From positions 124,001 through 188,000 of the forward strand of contig JAISCA010000007.1 of the NCBI GenBank assembly GCA_031265875.1: DNA of 64,000 bases. Reading direction: 5' to 3'. Both the position numbers and the translations under genes were made by a program. The stretch comes from Propionibacteriaceae bacterium. Lineage in GTDB: Bacteria > Actinomycetota > Actinomycetes > Propionibacteriales > Propionibacteriaceae. This document shows positions 27,511-36,576 of the stretch, piece after piece. The notes under the pieces were generated by a model. The model did no database searches, was not told where the DNA came from, and saw only the letters and a program-made list of their open reading frames with translations. Position 1 is the stretch's first letter. The number at the start of each line of letters is the position of its first letter.

Positions 27511-28776
27511 GTGGCACGGGTGGTGCAAAAGTTCGGCGGGTCGTCGGTGGCCGACGCCGAGAGCATCCGACGGGTGGCTCGGCGGGTGGTCGAGACTCAG
27601 CGGGCCGGCCATCAGGTGACGGTCGTGATCTCCGCCATGGGCGACACCACGGACGAGCTGTTCGACTTGGCCAAACAGGTGTCGACCAATCCTCCGGCCC
27701 GTGAGCTGGACATGCTGCTGACAGCCGGCGAGCGGATGTCGGCCGCCCTCTTGGCCATGGCCATCGATGACTTGGGGGCCCAAGCCCGCTCGTACACCGG
27801 CTCCCAGGCCGGCGTCATCACGACCGCCGCCCACGGCAACGCCCGGATCATCGACATCACCCCCGGCCGGATTGAGAAAGCCCTAGCCAAGGGCTATATC
27901 GTGATCGTGGCCGGGTTCCAGGGCGTGGCTCAGGACACCAAAGACATCACGACCTTGGGCCGAGGCGCCTCCGACACCACGGCGGTGGCCCTGGCCGGCG
28001 CCCTGGGGGCCGAGCACTGCGAGATCTACACCGACGTCGACGGCGTCTTCTCGGCCGATCCCAGGATCGTGCCCCAAGCCCGGCGCCTCCCCCGCATCAG
28101 CTACGAGGAGATGCTGGAGCTGGCCGCCACCGGGGCCAAGGTCCTGCATCTGCGTTGCGTCGAATACGCCCGGCGCGAAATGGTGCCGATCCACGTCCGG
28201 TCCTCTTTCTCCGACCGGCCGGGCACCTGGGTCACCCACTACGAGGAAGGCGACGCCATGGAAGCGGCTCTCATCTCCGGGGTCTCGCATGATCGCAGCG
28301 AGGCCAAGATCACGGTGGTCGGCGTGCCCGACCAGATCGGCAAGGCGGCCAGGGTCTTCTCCGTCATCGCCGAGGCCGACATCGACATCGACATGATCGT
28401 CCAGAACGCCTCAGTCGGGGATCACTCCACCGCCATCTCCTTCACCTTGGCCGACGCCGAGCGGCCCAAGGCCATCGAGGCCTTGCGGGCGGTCCAGGCC
28501 GAGATCGGTTTCGCCGATGTGACCTACGACGACGCCATCGGCAAGGTCTCCATCATCGGCGTGGGCATGCGTTCCCATCCCGGTGTGACGGCTCGCTTCT
28601 TCTCCGCCTTGGCCCAGGCCGGGGTCAACATCGAGATGATCTCGACTTCGGAGATCCGGATCTCGGTGGTGGTGGACGAGAACGACGTCGAGGCGGCGGT
28701 GCGGGCCGCCCACACCGCCTTCGGCCTCGACTCCAGCTCCGGCGAGGCCGTGGTCTACGCCGGCACCGGCCGCTGA
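27511..28776 (+). CDS. lysC: aspartokinase
   Basis: Phosphorylates aspartate, the first step towards lysine, threonine, methionine and diaminopimelate for peptidoglycan. The N-terminal kinase domain shows [28 protein letters not shown] and [18 protein letters not shown] (substrate binding), then [13 protein letters not shown]. Two ACT domains follow ([25 protein letters not shown] and [22 protein letters not shown]), which give feedback control by lysine/threonine. 421 residues. GTG 27511 was chosen because GAGGAGAGG lies 8 bases upstream. An internal start for a regulatory beta subunit, as in relatives, is possible but not shown. The usual partner asd is not next to it. Confidence 0.95.
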   Translation: MARVVQKFGGSSVADAESIRRVARRVVETQRAGHQVTVVISAMGDTTDELFDLAKQVSTNPPARELDMLLTAGERMSAALLAMAIDDLGAQARSYTGSQAGVITTAAHGNARIIDITPGRIEKALAKGYIVIVAGFQGVAQDTKDITTLGRGASDTTAVALAGALGAEHCEIYTDVDGVFSADPRIVPQARRLPRISYEEMLELAATGAKVLHLRCVEYARREMVPIHVRSSFSDRPGTWVTHYEEGDAMEAALISGVSHDRSEAKITVVGVPDQIGKAARVFSVIAEADIDIDMIVQNASVGDHSTAISFTLADAERPKAIEALRAVQAEIGFADVTYDDAIGKVSIIGVGMRSHPGVTARFFSALAQAGVNIEMISTSEIRISVVVDENDVEAAVRAAHTAFGLDSSSGEAVVYAGTGR

Positions 28777-28789
28777 CCGAGTGGTGTCG

Positions 28790-28885
28790 CTAGTGTCCCC
28801 CGCTGGAAGTTCGCGGCAGCCGCCGCCAGCACCCCGTCTGACGCCCCCTTCTATCACCACCAACTTCCCGCGCGAGGGACACTAG
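28790..28885. repeat. R2 palindromic element, copy 2 (shortened)
   Basis: A 96-bp element bounded by CTAGTGTCCC and GGGACACTAG. The outer arms pair as CTAGTGTCCC / GGGACACTAG with GGAAGTT / AACTTCC. The right arm carries the family motif CCCCGTCTGACGCCCCCTT; the left inner part is missing. It sits between lysC and the siderophore-interacting gene, only 10 bp before that start, so it will be transcribed as part of its leader. Confidence 0.72.
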
Positions 28886-28895
28886 GGGGCGCCCG

Positions 28896-29717
28896 ATGAC
28901 TCAGCCGGCCGGCTCGTCCCCCCGCCTGATCGACCATCCGGTCACAGTCGAACGGGTCCATGATCTGACGGCGTGGTACCGTCGGATCGACTTCGTCACC
29001 GTAGGTTTGTTGTCTCGTCTGAGCTTGGCTCCGGCGGCTTACCTGATGATCGCTCTGCCCGGCGCCGCCGGCGGTCGCCCGGTCCAGCGGGCCTACACCA
29101 TCGTCTCGCCCCGCCCGGCCGGGGCCGGTGGGGCCGGCCAAGCTGGCGGCGGGACCGATCTGGCCGGGGTCAGTGAGGCTGGCCAGGCCGACGGCGGCCC
29201 CGATCTGGCCGAGGGCGGCGGCCCCGATTTGGCCGCTGGGGACGGCCTGGACCGCTTCAGCTTGGAGTTCGTGCTGCACCAACCGGCCGGTCCGGCTTCG
29301 GCCTGGGCCAGTCAAGCCCGGCTGGGCGATGTCATCCGGGTGTCCGACCCGCCCTATCACTTCGCGCTGCCCCAGCCCTTGGGCCGGGCCTGGTTGCTGG
29401 CCGACAGCTCGGCGGCGCCAGCCCTGCGCTCGATCTTGGACCACCTGCCCCAGGCGGTCGAGGCTCGGGCCGTACTGGTCGATCCGCACCCCGACCGACA
29501 GCTGATCTGGGACCAGACCCGGCCCGGTCCGACCGTCGCCTGGCTGAGCCAGCTGACCGCCGCCGACCTGGCCGGTTGGGCGATCGATCCGGTCCGCGAT
29601 TGGCTCTGGGCGGCCGGCCAGCGTGACCTGGTCAAGACCGTACGGGGCTTGGCCCGCGGCCCCTGGGGCCTGCCTCGGGACCGCCAGCACCTCCAGACCT
29701 ACTGGATCGCCGCCTGA
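28896..29717 (+). CDS. siderophore-interacting flavoprotein (SIP family ferric reductase)
   Basis: SIP proteins are cytoplasmic FAD enzymes that reduce ferric siderophores to release iron. The N-terminal FAD domain ends with the flavin motif QRAYTIVSPR (R.YT pattern, about residues 66-75); VLHQPAGPASAWASQARLGD and then the NAD(P)H-binding half (WLLADSSAAPALRSIL) follow. The usual C-terminal helix ends the protein. 273 residues. Between the FAD motif and the next strand is a Gly/Ala/Asp-rich insertion of about 40 residues (ADGGPDLAEGGGPDLAAGDG) not typical of the family. No siderophore transporter is adjacent. The ATG lies just after the R2 repeat. Confidence 0.85.
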   Translation: MTQPAGSSPRLIDHPVTVERVHDLTAWYRRIDFVTVGLLSRLSLAPAAYLMIALPGAAGGRPVQRAYTIVSPRPAGAGGAGQAGGGTDLAGVSEAGQADGGPDLAEGGGPDLAAGDGLDRFSLEFVLHQPAGPASAWASQARLGDVIRVSDPPYHFALPQPLGRAWLLADSSAAPALRSILDHLPQAVEARAVLVDPHPDRQLIWDQTRPGPTVAWLSQLTAADLAGWAIDPVRDWLWAAGQRDLVKTVRGLARGPWGLPRDRQHLQTYWIAA

Positions 29718-29738
29718 CCGCCGGTCGCGCTGTCGGCC

Positions 29739-31295
29739 TCACTCGGCTAGGAGCTGGTCGATCCGGTCGCGGGCGGCTTGGACCGTGGTCAGGTCGGGCA
29801 CCATGACGTACAACTTCTGGCTGCCGTAGGAGTGGGTGTACTCCATGGCGTCAGAGCCGTCGGCGTTGATGGTCTCGACCTGCCAACTCGTCCGCCGCGA
29901 CAGTTGCTGATTGGCTAAGGCCGTGATCATGGCCGCCGGCATCGAGGTCTGCAGCGAGCCTTGCAGGGAATTCAAGATGGCGTTGTAGCGCAGCAAGATG
30001 GTGGGGTCGCTGCCCCGGCGCACCAGCGCCTCGATGACCCGTTCTTGGTTCTCGCCCCGGACCCGGTCGCCGCCCAGGAAGCTCTTGCGCTCGCGCGAGA
30101 AGGCCAGGGCCTGGTCGCCGTTGAGGTGGTTCCAGCCCCGCTCGAAGTGGAAGAGCCCGTCGTGGGTGGTGAAGGTGTGCGCCGACTCGACGTCGATTCC
30201 GCCGACGGCGTCGACCAGTTGGATCATGGCCCCGAAATTGAGACGGACGAAGTAGTCGATCTTGACCTCGTAGAGGTCGGCCAGGGTGGCCACCGACATG
30301 TCGATGCCGTAGAAACCGGCGTGAGTCAACTTATCTTTACGGCCGGTGGTGCCGTGCAATTGGACGTAATAGTCGCGCGGGGTCGAGACCAGCAGGATAC
30401 GGCCGCTGCGGGGGTTGACCACGGCCAGGATGTTGACGTCGCTGCGGCCCTGTTCGGAGAAGCTGTCCACGCCGGAGATGTAGAGCACGAAAGGCTGATC
30501 GACCGGCAACGGCGGAGCCGACCAGGTCGGGGTGGCGCTGGGGCCCACCGGCATGATGTCGAATTGGCGCAGGATCTGGATCGACTCGAAGAAGGCGGGG
30601 TCGTTCTCCTCGTACATGCTGAGGTAGGCGTCGTTGATGATGGCGCCGGCGACGGTTCCGTTGCTGACGACGTCGGCCAGCAGGGTGGGATCGTCGAGGT
30701 CGGCCAGTTCGACTTTGACCGCTTCGGCCAAGGCCGCGGCCGCGACCTCCCGGTTGGGATCGTTGGTCAATTGCCCGACGGTGGCGCCGGCCAGCGACTC
30801 CAGAGCCGGGTCATGGCTCTTGAGGGCGATGACGTCGTAGCGGATAGTGCCCGCCGGGGGCGGCTGGATGCCGTGGGTGAAGTCGATCAGGGCGTACATG
30901 AAGTGGCTCAGCCCCAGGCAGAGGGCCAGGCCGATCGCCGTCAGCCCGGTCAAGAGGCCGAAGCGGACCGGGTGGTCGGGCAGGCGGGTGCGCCACAGCC
31001 CGATCAGGACGGCCGCCGCCAGCGCCAGCGCCACGATGACCCCGCCGACCAGCCACCAGATTGGCATGATGCCGCTGCGGGCGACCGACCAGACGGCGTA
31101 TACCACCGCCGCCAGGCAGACGCCGGCCAAGGCCTTGCCGGCCATCATGAGACCACGGGCGGCCCGTCCCGGGGCGGCCGGTTCGGCGCCGTCAGTGGCG
31201 AAGCGGGGGGTCGGGGCCGGGGCCTCCGGGGCGGTCGCTGGATCGTCGGCGGGGCCGTCGTGCACTCTTCGTCCGCTCGCCAACCGTCTCTCCAT
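29739..31295 (-). CDS. LytR-CpsA-Psr family protein (tandem paralogue 1)
   Basis: A 518-residue LCP protein, homologous along its whole length to the next gene. A Pro-rich cytoplasmic start is followed by three hydrophobic segments (AGKALAGVCLAAVVYAVW, WWLVGGVIVALALAAAVLIG and GLLTGLTAIGLALCLGL). An extracellular region before the LCP domain contains IRYDVIALKSHDPALESLAG. The LCP core shows VLYISGVDSFSEQGRSDVNI, ILLVSTPRDYYVQLHGTTG with the catalytic-site arginine, KLTHAGFYG and ALAFSRERKSFLGGDRVR. A C-terminal domain follows. Attaches glycopolymers to peptidoglycan. Convergent with the siderophore-interacting gene; the stops are 22 bp apart. Confidence 0.9.
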   Translation of the reverse strand: MERRLASGRRVHDGPADDPATAPEAPAPTPRFATDGAEPAAPGRAARGLMMAGKALAGVCLAAVVYAVWSVARSGIMPIWWLVGGVIVALALAAAVLIGLWRTRLPDHPVRFGLLTGLTAIGLALCLGLSHFMYALIDFTHGIQPPPAGTIRYDVIALKSHDPALESLAGATVGQLTNDPNREVAAAALAEAVKVELADLDDPTLLADVVSNGTVAGAIINDAYLSMYEENDPAFFESIQILRQFDIMPVGPSATPTWSAPPLPVDQPFVLYISGVDSFSEQGRSDVNILAVVNPRSGRILLVSTPRDYYVQLHGTTGRKDKLTHAGFYGIDMSVATLADLYEVKIDYFVRLNFGAMIQLVDAVGGIDVESAHTFTTHDGLFHFERGWNHLNGDQALAFSRERKSFLGGDRVRGENQERVIEALVRRGSDPTILLRYNAILNSLQGSLQTSMPAAMITALANQQLSRRTSWQVETINADGSDAMEYTHSYGSQKLYVMVPDLTTVQAARDRIDQLLAE

Positions 31296-31441
31296 CCTTC
31301 TGCGTCGAGCCCGCCCGCCCAGGCGGCCGAAAACTTCGGCCTAAGCCACTGGCCGCAGCAAGCTTACCCTGTATTCCAAAGTTGCCTTCATAGCCCTCTG
31401 GCGCGGGACGCTGGCGGCGGGTCGGCCGAGGCGGGCTGGGC

Positions 31442-32965
31442 TCAGCCGGCCAGGACTTGGGCGATGCGGTCCTGGGCGGCTCGGACGGTGGCTTGGTCGG
31501 GGATCATGACGTACAACCGTTGGTTGCCCATGGAATAAGTCGGCTCCGAGGCGTCCGAGCCGTTGACGGAGATCGACTCGACCTGCCAATCGATCTTCTG
31601 TGACAACTGATGGTTGACTAGGCCGGTGATGAGGTCGCCCGGCGCCGAGGTCTGGAAAGCGTCCTGCAGCGAACTCAGAATGGTGTTGTAGCGCAGCAAG
31701 ATGGTGGGGTCGCTGAAGCGGCGCACCAGCCCCTCGATGATCTTCTCCTGGTTCTGGCCCCGCACCCGGTCGCCGCCGGCGAAGCTGTAGCGTTCGCGGG
31801 CGAAGGCCAGGGCCTGGTCGCCGTTGAGGTGGTTCCAGCCTTGGACGAAACTGTGCCGGCCGTGGGCGCTGGTGAAGGCGTAGTCGGAGTAGACCTCGAT
31901 CCCGCCGACGGTGTCGACCAGGCGGACGACCGAGTTGAAGTTGATACGCAACCAGTAGTCGATCTCGATCTGATAGAGGTCTTGCAGGGTGGCGACCGAC
32001 ATGTCGACCCCGTAGATGCCGGCGTGTGTCAACTTGTCCTTACGTCCGGTGGTGCCGTGCAGCTGGACGTAGTAGTCGCGCGGGGTCGAGACCAGCAGGA
32101 TACGGCCACTGCCGGGGTTGACCACGGCCAGAATGTTGACATCGCTCCGCCCGGAGTAGGAGTAGCTGTCGACGCCGGAGATGTAGAGGACGAAGGGCGT
32201 AGTGGCCGGCCCGGGGTCGGGCTTAGGGGTCCAGGTCGGCGCCCAGGTCGGGCCGAGGGGCACGATGTCGAAGCTACGCAGGATCTGGACACTGGCGTAG
32301 AACTCGGGCAGGTTCTCCTCGTAGAGGGCCAGGTAGGCGTCGTTGATGACGGCTCCCGGCAGGGTGGCGTCCGTGATCAACTCGGCCAGCGCTCCGGGGT
32401 CGGCCACATCGACCAGGTTGACTTGAACCAGCCGGTTCAGTTCGGTTTGGACCAGAGCCGCATTGGGGTCGCCCTCCAAGCGCCCGACCGGCTGACCGGC
32501 TAGGGAGGCGATGTCCGGACTGTGGCTCTTGAGGGCGATGACGTCGTAGCGCACCGTGGCGGCCGTGGTCGGTTGGATGCCGTTGGTGAAGTCGGTCAAG
32601 GCCACCATGGCGTGGGACAGCACCAGGCTGAGGGCGATCAAGACCAGGCTCAGACCGGACAGCGCGCCGAAACGGATCGGGTGCCCCGGCAACCGGGTGC
32701 GCCACAGGGCGACGCCGATCCCGACGGTCACGGCGCCGGCCACGATGGCGCCACCGACCAGCCACCAAGGCGGCAGGACGCCACTGCGATAGGTCATCGC
32801 CACGGCTAGGGCCAGCGCGGCCAGGGCCAGGCCGGCCAAGACCTTGCCGACGACCATCAAGGACCTAGCCGAGCCAGCCACTTGGGCCCGGGCCGGGCGC
32901 GAGCCACTGGAGGCCGGTCGGCCGTCTGGCCGCGGCTGGTCGGACCCGTAGCGTCCGTCGTCCAT
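31442..32965 (-). CDS. LytR-CpsA-Psr family protein (tandem paralogue 2)
   Basis: 507 residues, closely matching the downstream LCP gene in order and sequence: three membrane segments, the preceding domain IRYDVIALKSHSPDIASLAG-like, then VLYISGVDSYSYSGRSDVNI, LLVSTPRDYYVQLHGTTG and ALAFARERYSFAGGDRVRGQ. The pair clearly arose by tandem duplication. Compared with other LCP proteins, both have a long domain (about 120 residues) between membrane and LCP core, beginning with a conserved VALKSH. Start ATG 32965. Divergent from the tyrosine kinase gene, which fits a shared role in surface polymer assembly. Confidence 0.9.
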   Translation of the reverse strand: MDDGRYGSDQPRPDGRPASSGSRPARAQVAGSARSLMVVGKVLAGLALAALALAVAMTYRSGVLPPWWLVGGAIVAGAVTVGIGVALWRTRLPGHPIRFGALSGLSLVLIALSLVLSHAMVALTDFTNGIQPTTAATVRYDVIALKSHSPDIASLAGQPVGRLEGDPNAALVQTELNRLVQVNLVDVADPGALAELITDATLPGAVINDAYLALYEENLPEFYASVQILRSFDIVPLGPTWAPTWTPKPDPGPATTPFVLYISGVDSYSYSGRSDVNILAVVNPGSGRILLVSTPRDYYVQLHGTTGRKDKLTHAGIYGVDMSVATLQDLYQIEIDYWLRINFNSVVRLVDTVGGIEVYSDYAFTSAHGRHSFVQGWNHLNGDQALAFARERYSFAGGDRVRGQNQEKIIEGLVRRFSDPTILLRYNTILSSLQDAFQTSAPGDLITGLVNHQLSQKIDWQVESISVNGSDASEPTYSMGNQRLYVMIPDQATVRAAQDRIAQVLAG

Positions 32966-33313
32966 CGATCTCCTCCGTCCACCGAGTCTCCCGGTGGGGC
33001 CAGCCGGTCAGTCCGTCCGCCCGGCCCCAGTCTAGGGCTCGTCGCGGGCCAGGCCTCAGGCGATGGGTCGGTCCGTCCGCCCGGTCCGTCCCAGCGGGCC
33101 CATCCACTGGGTCAGATCCGCTGGGCCGATCCCTGGGGACGGCCGGGCCGAGAGGCCGAGAGTCGTCTAGGCGCTGAAGGGGCGTGTCATGGGATAAACT
33201 CCCGGTTGGTCGTTGGTGCGCGTCAAGCAGCGGATCGACGGCCGTCGAGTTAGTGGACGTCTTCCGTGTCATAGAGAGTGCCTTGACTCGGACAGCGAGG
33301 CTAGGAGCGAAGG
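32966..33313. other. 348-bp divergent intergenic region
   Basis: No gene supported. It contains a repeated phrase, GTCCGTCCGCCCGG (about 33013 and 33072), a candidate -10 element GATAAACT (about 33194) and a TTGACT (33280). Promoters for the LCP pair (leftward) and the kinase (rightward) should lie here. Confidence 0.35.
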
Positions 33314-34813
33314 TTGGACCTGCGCGAGTTCTTGGGCATGCTGCTCAAGCATTGGATCACCGTGTGCCTGTGCCTTGTGTTCGGCGTCGGCGGCGGGCTG
33401 GCCGCCACCTTCCTCATGACCCCCCAGTACCAGGCCACTTCGGAATTGTATTTCTCGGCCCGCACTCCCGGCGGCCAAAGCGGCACCAGTGACGCTCAAG
33501 CCGGTGGCAACTACGCCCGCCAGGCCGTCCTCAGCTACGTCCGGGTCGTCACCACCGGCATCGTCTTGGACAAGGTCGTCGACCAACTCGATCTGGACAT
33601 GACGTCGTCTCAGTTGGCCAGCCACATCAGCGCCGTCTCCCCCACCAACACCGTCCTGATCACTGTCACCGTGACCGATGTCAACCCCCAGCGGGCGGCT
33701 GACATCGCCAACGCCGTGGCCCGCGTCATGACCGTGGTGGTGCCGACCGACCTGGAGAAGCCGGACGCCAACACCCCGGATCTGATGCGGGTCACCATCA
33801 CCCAGCGGGCGTTGGTGCCGGTCAACCCGTCCAGCCCCAAGCCAGTCCTCAACCTGGCCGTCGGCCTGGTGGCCGGTCTGGCCGTCGGCGTCGGCGGAGC
33901 CTGGATCCGCGCCACCTTGGACACCCGGCTGCGTTCGATGGAAGAGATTCGTAACTGCACCGGGGCGCCCTTGCTGGGCACCATCCCCTTCGACCCCGAG
34001 GCGCCGAGCCGGCCCCTGATCGTGCAGGAGGAACCGCGTTCGCCGGCGGCCGAGGAGTACCGCGGCCTGCGCACCAACATCGTTTTCACCAACGTCGGCG
34101 GTAAGAGCCAATGCTTGGTCGTGTCCAGCGCCAATCCGGGCGAGGGCAAGTCGACCACCACCTCCAACCTGGCCATCGCCCTGGCCGACTCCGGGGCCCG
34201 TGTGGTGCTGATCGACTGTGACTTCCGGCGGCCGGCCTTGGCCCGCTATATGCGGATCGAGGGCGGGGCCGGGCTGAGCGACATCCTGGTCGGCCGGGCC
34301 GAGCCAGTCGACGTCTTGCAACGCTGGGGCGGCGACAATCTGTTCGTCTTGCCGGCTGGTCGGGTGCCGCCCAACCCGAGCGAGCTGCTGGGCTCGGTCA
34401 TGATGCAGGACCTGATCGGTTTCCTGATGAAGACCTTCGATTACGTCCTGGTCGACTCGCCGCCGCTGCTGGTGGCGACCGACGCCGTGGTGCTGTCCAA
34501 GGTGGCCGACGGCGTCATGCTGGTGGCCGGCTATGACAGCATTCGCCGGCCCCAGTTGCTGGCCGCCGTCAACGCCCTGGCCATGGTCAATTCACGTTTG
34601 CTGGGAACGATCCTGACCAAGGTGCCGCCGAAGAAGATCGGCTCCTTCCGGTCCGGTTATAGCTATATCTACGGTTATGGATATGGCTACGGCTACGGCC
34701 CCGACGCCCGCAAGGGCGAGCGCAACGACCACTCGGTGGAACAAGTCAACCAAGCCGAGAAGGCGGCCATCTCGCTGCGGCTGGGGGCCTCGCGCAAGAT
34801 CCCGCCCAAGTAA
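33314..34813 (+). CDS. polysaccharide co-polymerase / bacterial tyrosine kinase (Wzc-like)
   Basis: A one-chain BY-kinase that controls chain length and export of surface polysaccharide. The N-terminal Wzz domain is bounded by transmembrane helices (WITVCLCLVFGVGGGLAATF and LNLAVGLVAGLAVGVGGAWI). The kinase domain then shows Walker A SSANPGEGKSTTTSNLA (about residues 268-284), Walker A' VVLIDCDFRRP and Walker B DYVLVDSPPLL. The C-terminal tail has a tyrosine cluster, GYSYIYGYGYGYGYG (about 448-462), the usual autophosphorylation site. 499 residues. Start TTG 33314 with AGGAGCGAAGG upstream. The phosphatase gene follows after 15 bp. Confidence 0.9.
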   Translation: MDLREFLGMLLKHWITVCLCLVFGVGGGLAATFLMTPQYQATSELYFSARTPGGQSGTSDAQAGGNYARQAVLSYVRVVTTGIVLDKVVDQLDLDMTSSQLASHISAVSPTNTVLITVTVTDVNPQRAADIANAVARVMTVVVPTDLEKPDANTPDLMRVTITQRALVPVNPSSPKPVLNLAVGLVAGLAVGVGGAWIRATLDTRLRSMEEIRNCTGAPLLGTIPFDPEAPSRPLIVQEEPRSPAAEEYRGLRTNIVFTNVGGKSQCLVVSSANPGEGKSTTTSNLAIALADSGARVVLIDCDFRRPALARYMRIEGGAGLSDILVGRAEPVDVLQRWGGDNLFVLPAGRVPPNPSELLGSVMMQDLIGFLMKTFDYVLVDSPPLLVATDAVVLSKVADGVMLVAGYDSIRRPQLLAAVNALAMVNSRLLGTILTKVPPKKIGSFRSGYSYIYGYGYGYGYGPDARKGERNDHSVEQVNQAEKAAISLRLGASRKIPPK

Positions 34814-34828
34814 TCGGCCGCCGACGTC

Positions 34829-35467
34829 GTGTTCCACATTCTGACGGTCTGCACTGGCAACGTCTGTCGTTCACCGATGGCCGAGGCGATCCTGCGCGAC
34901 CGGCTCAAGGATCTGGCTGATTTCACGGTCGCCAGCGCCGGCACGGACGCCCTGGTCGGTCTGCCCCCGACGCCGCAGACGGTCGCCGTTCTGACCGCGC
35001 TGGGCTTGCCGTCAGGGCCGTCCCACCAGGCCCGGCAGCTCACGCCCGAGTTAGTGCGCCAGGCCGATCTGGTGTTGGCGCTGTCGCGGCAGCATCGGCG
35101 ATCGGTGGCCGAGTTGGAGCCGCGGGCGACCCAGCGTATCTTCACGCTGCGCGAGTTCGGCTACGTCAGCCAGTGGATCAGACCGGCGGACATCGTCGAG
35201 GCCCGGCTGACCTTGCCGATCGAGCGCCTGGGGGCCGACAACCAGCAAACCGTTCTGAGGGCCGCCGTGGCCGCCGTCGGAGCCAAGTCAGGCTTGGCGG
35301 TGGCGGCCGTCGACCCGGAGGAATTGGACGTCCAAGATCCTTTCGGCCGCCCGCTGGAGGCCTACGCCGAGTCGGCGGTGCGCATCCTGCCCGCCGTCGA
35401 GGCCACCGCCGAGTTCCTGAAGGAGGCCCGCGCCCTGTCGGAGGCGGCTAGGGGCCCCATCTTTTAG
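34829..35467 (+). CDS. low-molecular-weight protein tyrosine phosphatase
   Basis: The N-terminal P-loop CTGNVCRSPMAEAIL (catalytic cysteine at residue 8, arginine 14) is the LMW-PTP signature, followed by the S-A-G-T segment (FTVASAGTDAL) and LVLALSRQHRRSV. The usual DP general-acid motif is represented by the C-terminal VQDPFGRPLEAY. 212 residues, about 60 more than the minimal family, because of an insertion around residues 110-165. It probably dephosphorylates the preceding tyrosine kinase, like Wzb with Wzc. The GTG start follows the kinase stop by 15 bp, so the two form an operon. It may end at the hairpin at 35493. Confidence 0.9.
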   Translation: MFHILTVCTGNVCRSPMAEAILRDRLKDLADFTVASAGTDALVGLPPTPQTVAVLTALGLPSGPSHQARQLTPELVRQADLVLALSRQHRRSVAELEPRATQRIFTLREFGYVSQWIRPADIVEARLTLPIERLGADNQQTVLRAAVAAVGAKSGLAVAAVDPEELDVQDPFGRPLEAYAESAVRILPAVEATAEFLKEARALSEAARGPIF

Positions 35468-35492
35468 TCGGACGTCGGGCCGTTCGCTGATC

Positions 35493-35509
35493 GGACGCCT
35501 TTGGCGTCC
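35493..35509 (+). terminator. hairpin after the kinase-phosphatase operon
   Basis: GGACGCC TTT GGCGTCC, a 7-bp perfect stem with a 3-base loop, followed by TCTCT. It lies 26 bp after the phosphatase stop and is a reasonable rho-independent terminator for a high-GC genome. Confidence 0.55.
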
Positions 35510-35530
35510 TCTCTGACGCTCACGCCCTCT

Positions 35531-35583
35531 CGGGTTCGATTCCCGTCATCCGCTCTGCGAGCGGATGACGGGAATCGAACCCG
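35531..35583. repeat. 25-bp perfect inverted repeat copying the tRNA-Gly 3' end
   Basis: The left arm (35531-35555) begins CGGGTTCGATTCCCG and continues through CCGCTC; the right arm (35559-35583) is its exact inverse, with a 3-base TGC spacer. The right arm is the T-arm and acceptor 3' strand of the tRNA-Gly gene, so the left arm is a second copy of a tRNA 3' end in opposite orientation. This is not a feature of normal tRNA genes. Confidence 0.85.
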
Positions 35584-35630
35584 CACTGTCAGCTTGGGAA
35601 GCTGATGTTCTGCCATTGAACTACATCCGC
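35560..35630 (-). tRNA. tRNA-Gly(CCC)
   Basis: The reverse strand reads GCGGATGTAGTTCAATGGCA (acceptor and D-arm), anticodon loop CTTCCCAAG (anticodon CCC), T-arm GCGGGTTCGATTCCCG, acceptor ATCCGC and discriminator T. 71 nt, no encoded CCA. All four arms pair. The inverted copy of its 3' part lies directly downstream. Confidence 0.9.
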
Positions 35631-35847
35631 CAGGCGCTGGCGCGCTTCCTCAGCATAGCCGGTTCGGGCTGACTCGTGCAGGGCCGTCGCTGGACTGGCG
35701 GCCAGGGGCGGCCAACCGGGTGGGACCCGGGGCGAGGCCAGTGGGGGAGCCGGGGCGATCCAGGACCTCCCTGATTCCTCCCCTAGACCGGCTCGATCCG
35801 GGCGACGGACCCTGGTCGCCGGGGGTGAGGCCGCCTAGGCTGAGGCC

Positions 35848-36453
35848 GTGAGCGCACTCGAACCGAGCGATGTCGGCCCCCGCGCCGGCGGCGACCGGCC
35901 AGCCGATCAAGTCGACCGTGACCTAGTGGTGAGTCTGTTGGACACGGCTTACAGCGACGGTCGGCTCAACGTCTCCGATTACCAAAGCCGCCGGACGGTG
36001 GCCCAAGGAGCCCTGGTCTTAGACGACCTCATTCCTTTGACCCGTGATCTGATCGCCCCGTCCGCTCCGGCGACGAGCCAGTCGAGCGCCGGTCTGGCTC
36101 TGCCGGATCTGTCGGACTCGTCCAATCGGGCCGTGCTGGTCGGTGTTTTCTCCGGCGCGACCCGGCGGGGCCACTGGTCGGCGCCGGGCCAGATCTCGGC
36201 CGTGGCCGTGTTCGGCGGCAATGAGATCGACTTGAGACAAGCCGATTGGTCTAAACCGGTCATCGAGACCACGGTGCTGGCCCTCTTCGGAGGAATCGAG
36301 ATCAAGGTTCCGCCGGGTGTCGAAATTGACAACCAAACGGTTTCCATCTTTGGCGGCGTCGATGTCAAGGGGACAGGGCAGGCGTCCACCACCCGTCGGC
36401 TGATCGTGAAAGGTCTGTGCTGCTTCGGCGGCGTCAGCGTCGTCGTCAAGTGA
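35848..36453 (+). CDS. DUF1707 / LiaF-type C-terminal domain protein
   Basis: A 201-residue protein with the DUF1707 motif at the N-terminus (DRDLVVSLLDTAYSDGRLNVSDYQSR, where D.E/R...LL..A..DGRL....Y.. is the family pattern). The C-terminal beta-helix-like domain resembles the cell-wall-active-antibiotic response domain of LiaF: ISAVAVFGGNEIDLR, TTVLALFGGIEIKVPPGV and VSIFGGVDVKG. In actinobacteria such proteins sense or modulate envelope stress. There is no membrane segment. GTG start at 35848. Stand-alone; the tRNA-Gly is on the opposite strand upstream. Confidence 0.82.
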   Translation: MSALEPSDVGPRAGGDRPADQVDRDLVVSLLDTAYSDGRLNVSDYQSRRTVAQGALVLDDLIPLTRDLIAPSAPATSQSSAGLALPDLSDSSNRAVLVGVFSGATRRGHWSAPGQISAVAVFGGNEIDLRQADWSKPVIETTVLALFGGIEIKVPPGVEIDNQTVSIFGGVDVKGTGQASTTRRLIVKGLCCFGGVSVVVK

Positions 36454-36576
36454 GAGGCTCTCCGGCCGCTTGGGTCTGAGCCGAGGACGGTCTGGCGGCG
36501 GAGCGTCGGCCGACCGGGTCAGACACGGTGGCCAGGCCTGCTCCGTACTGTTGAAACTGGGCTGTACGCTGACCGC

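Noticed and set aside
29961..31538. 525-residue open frame on the plus strand
   Set aside because: Antisense to the LCP gene, whose domain and motifs are clear; the antisense protein has repetitive GDRDQ-like composition.
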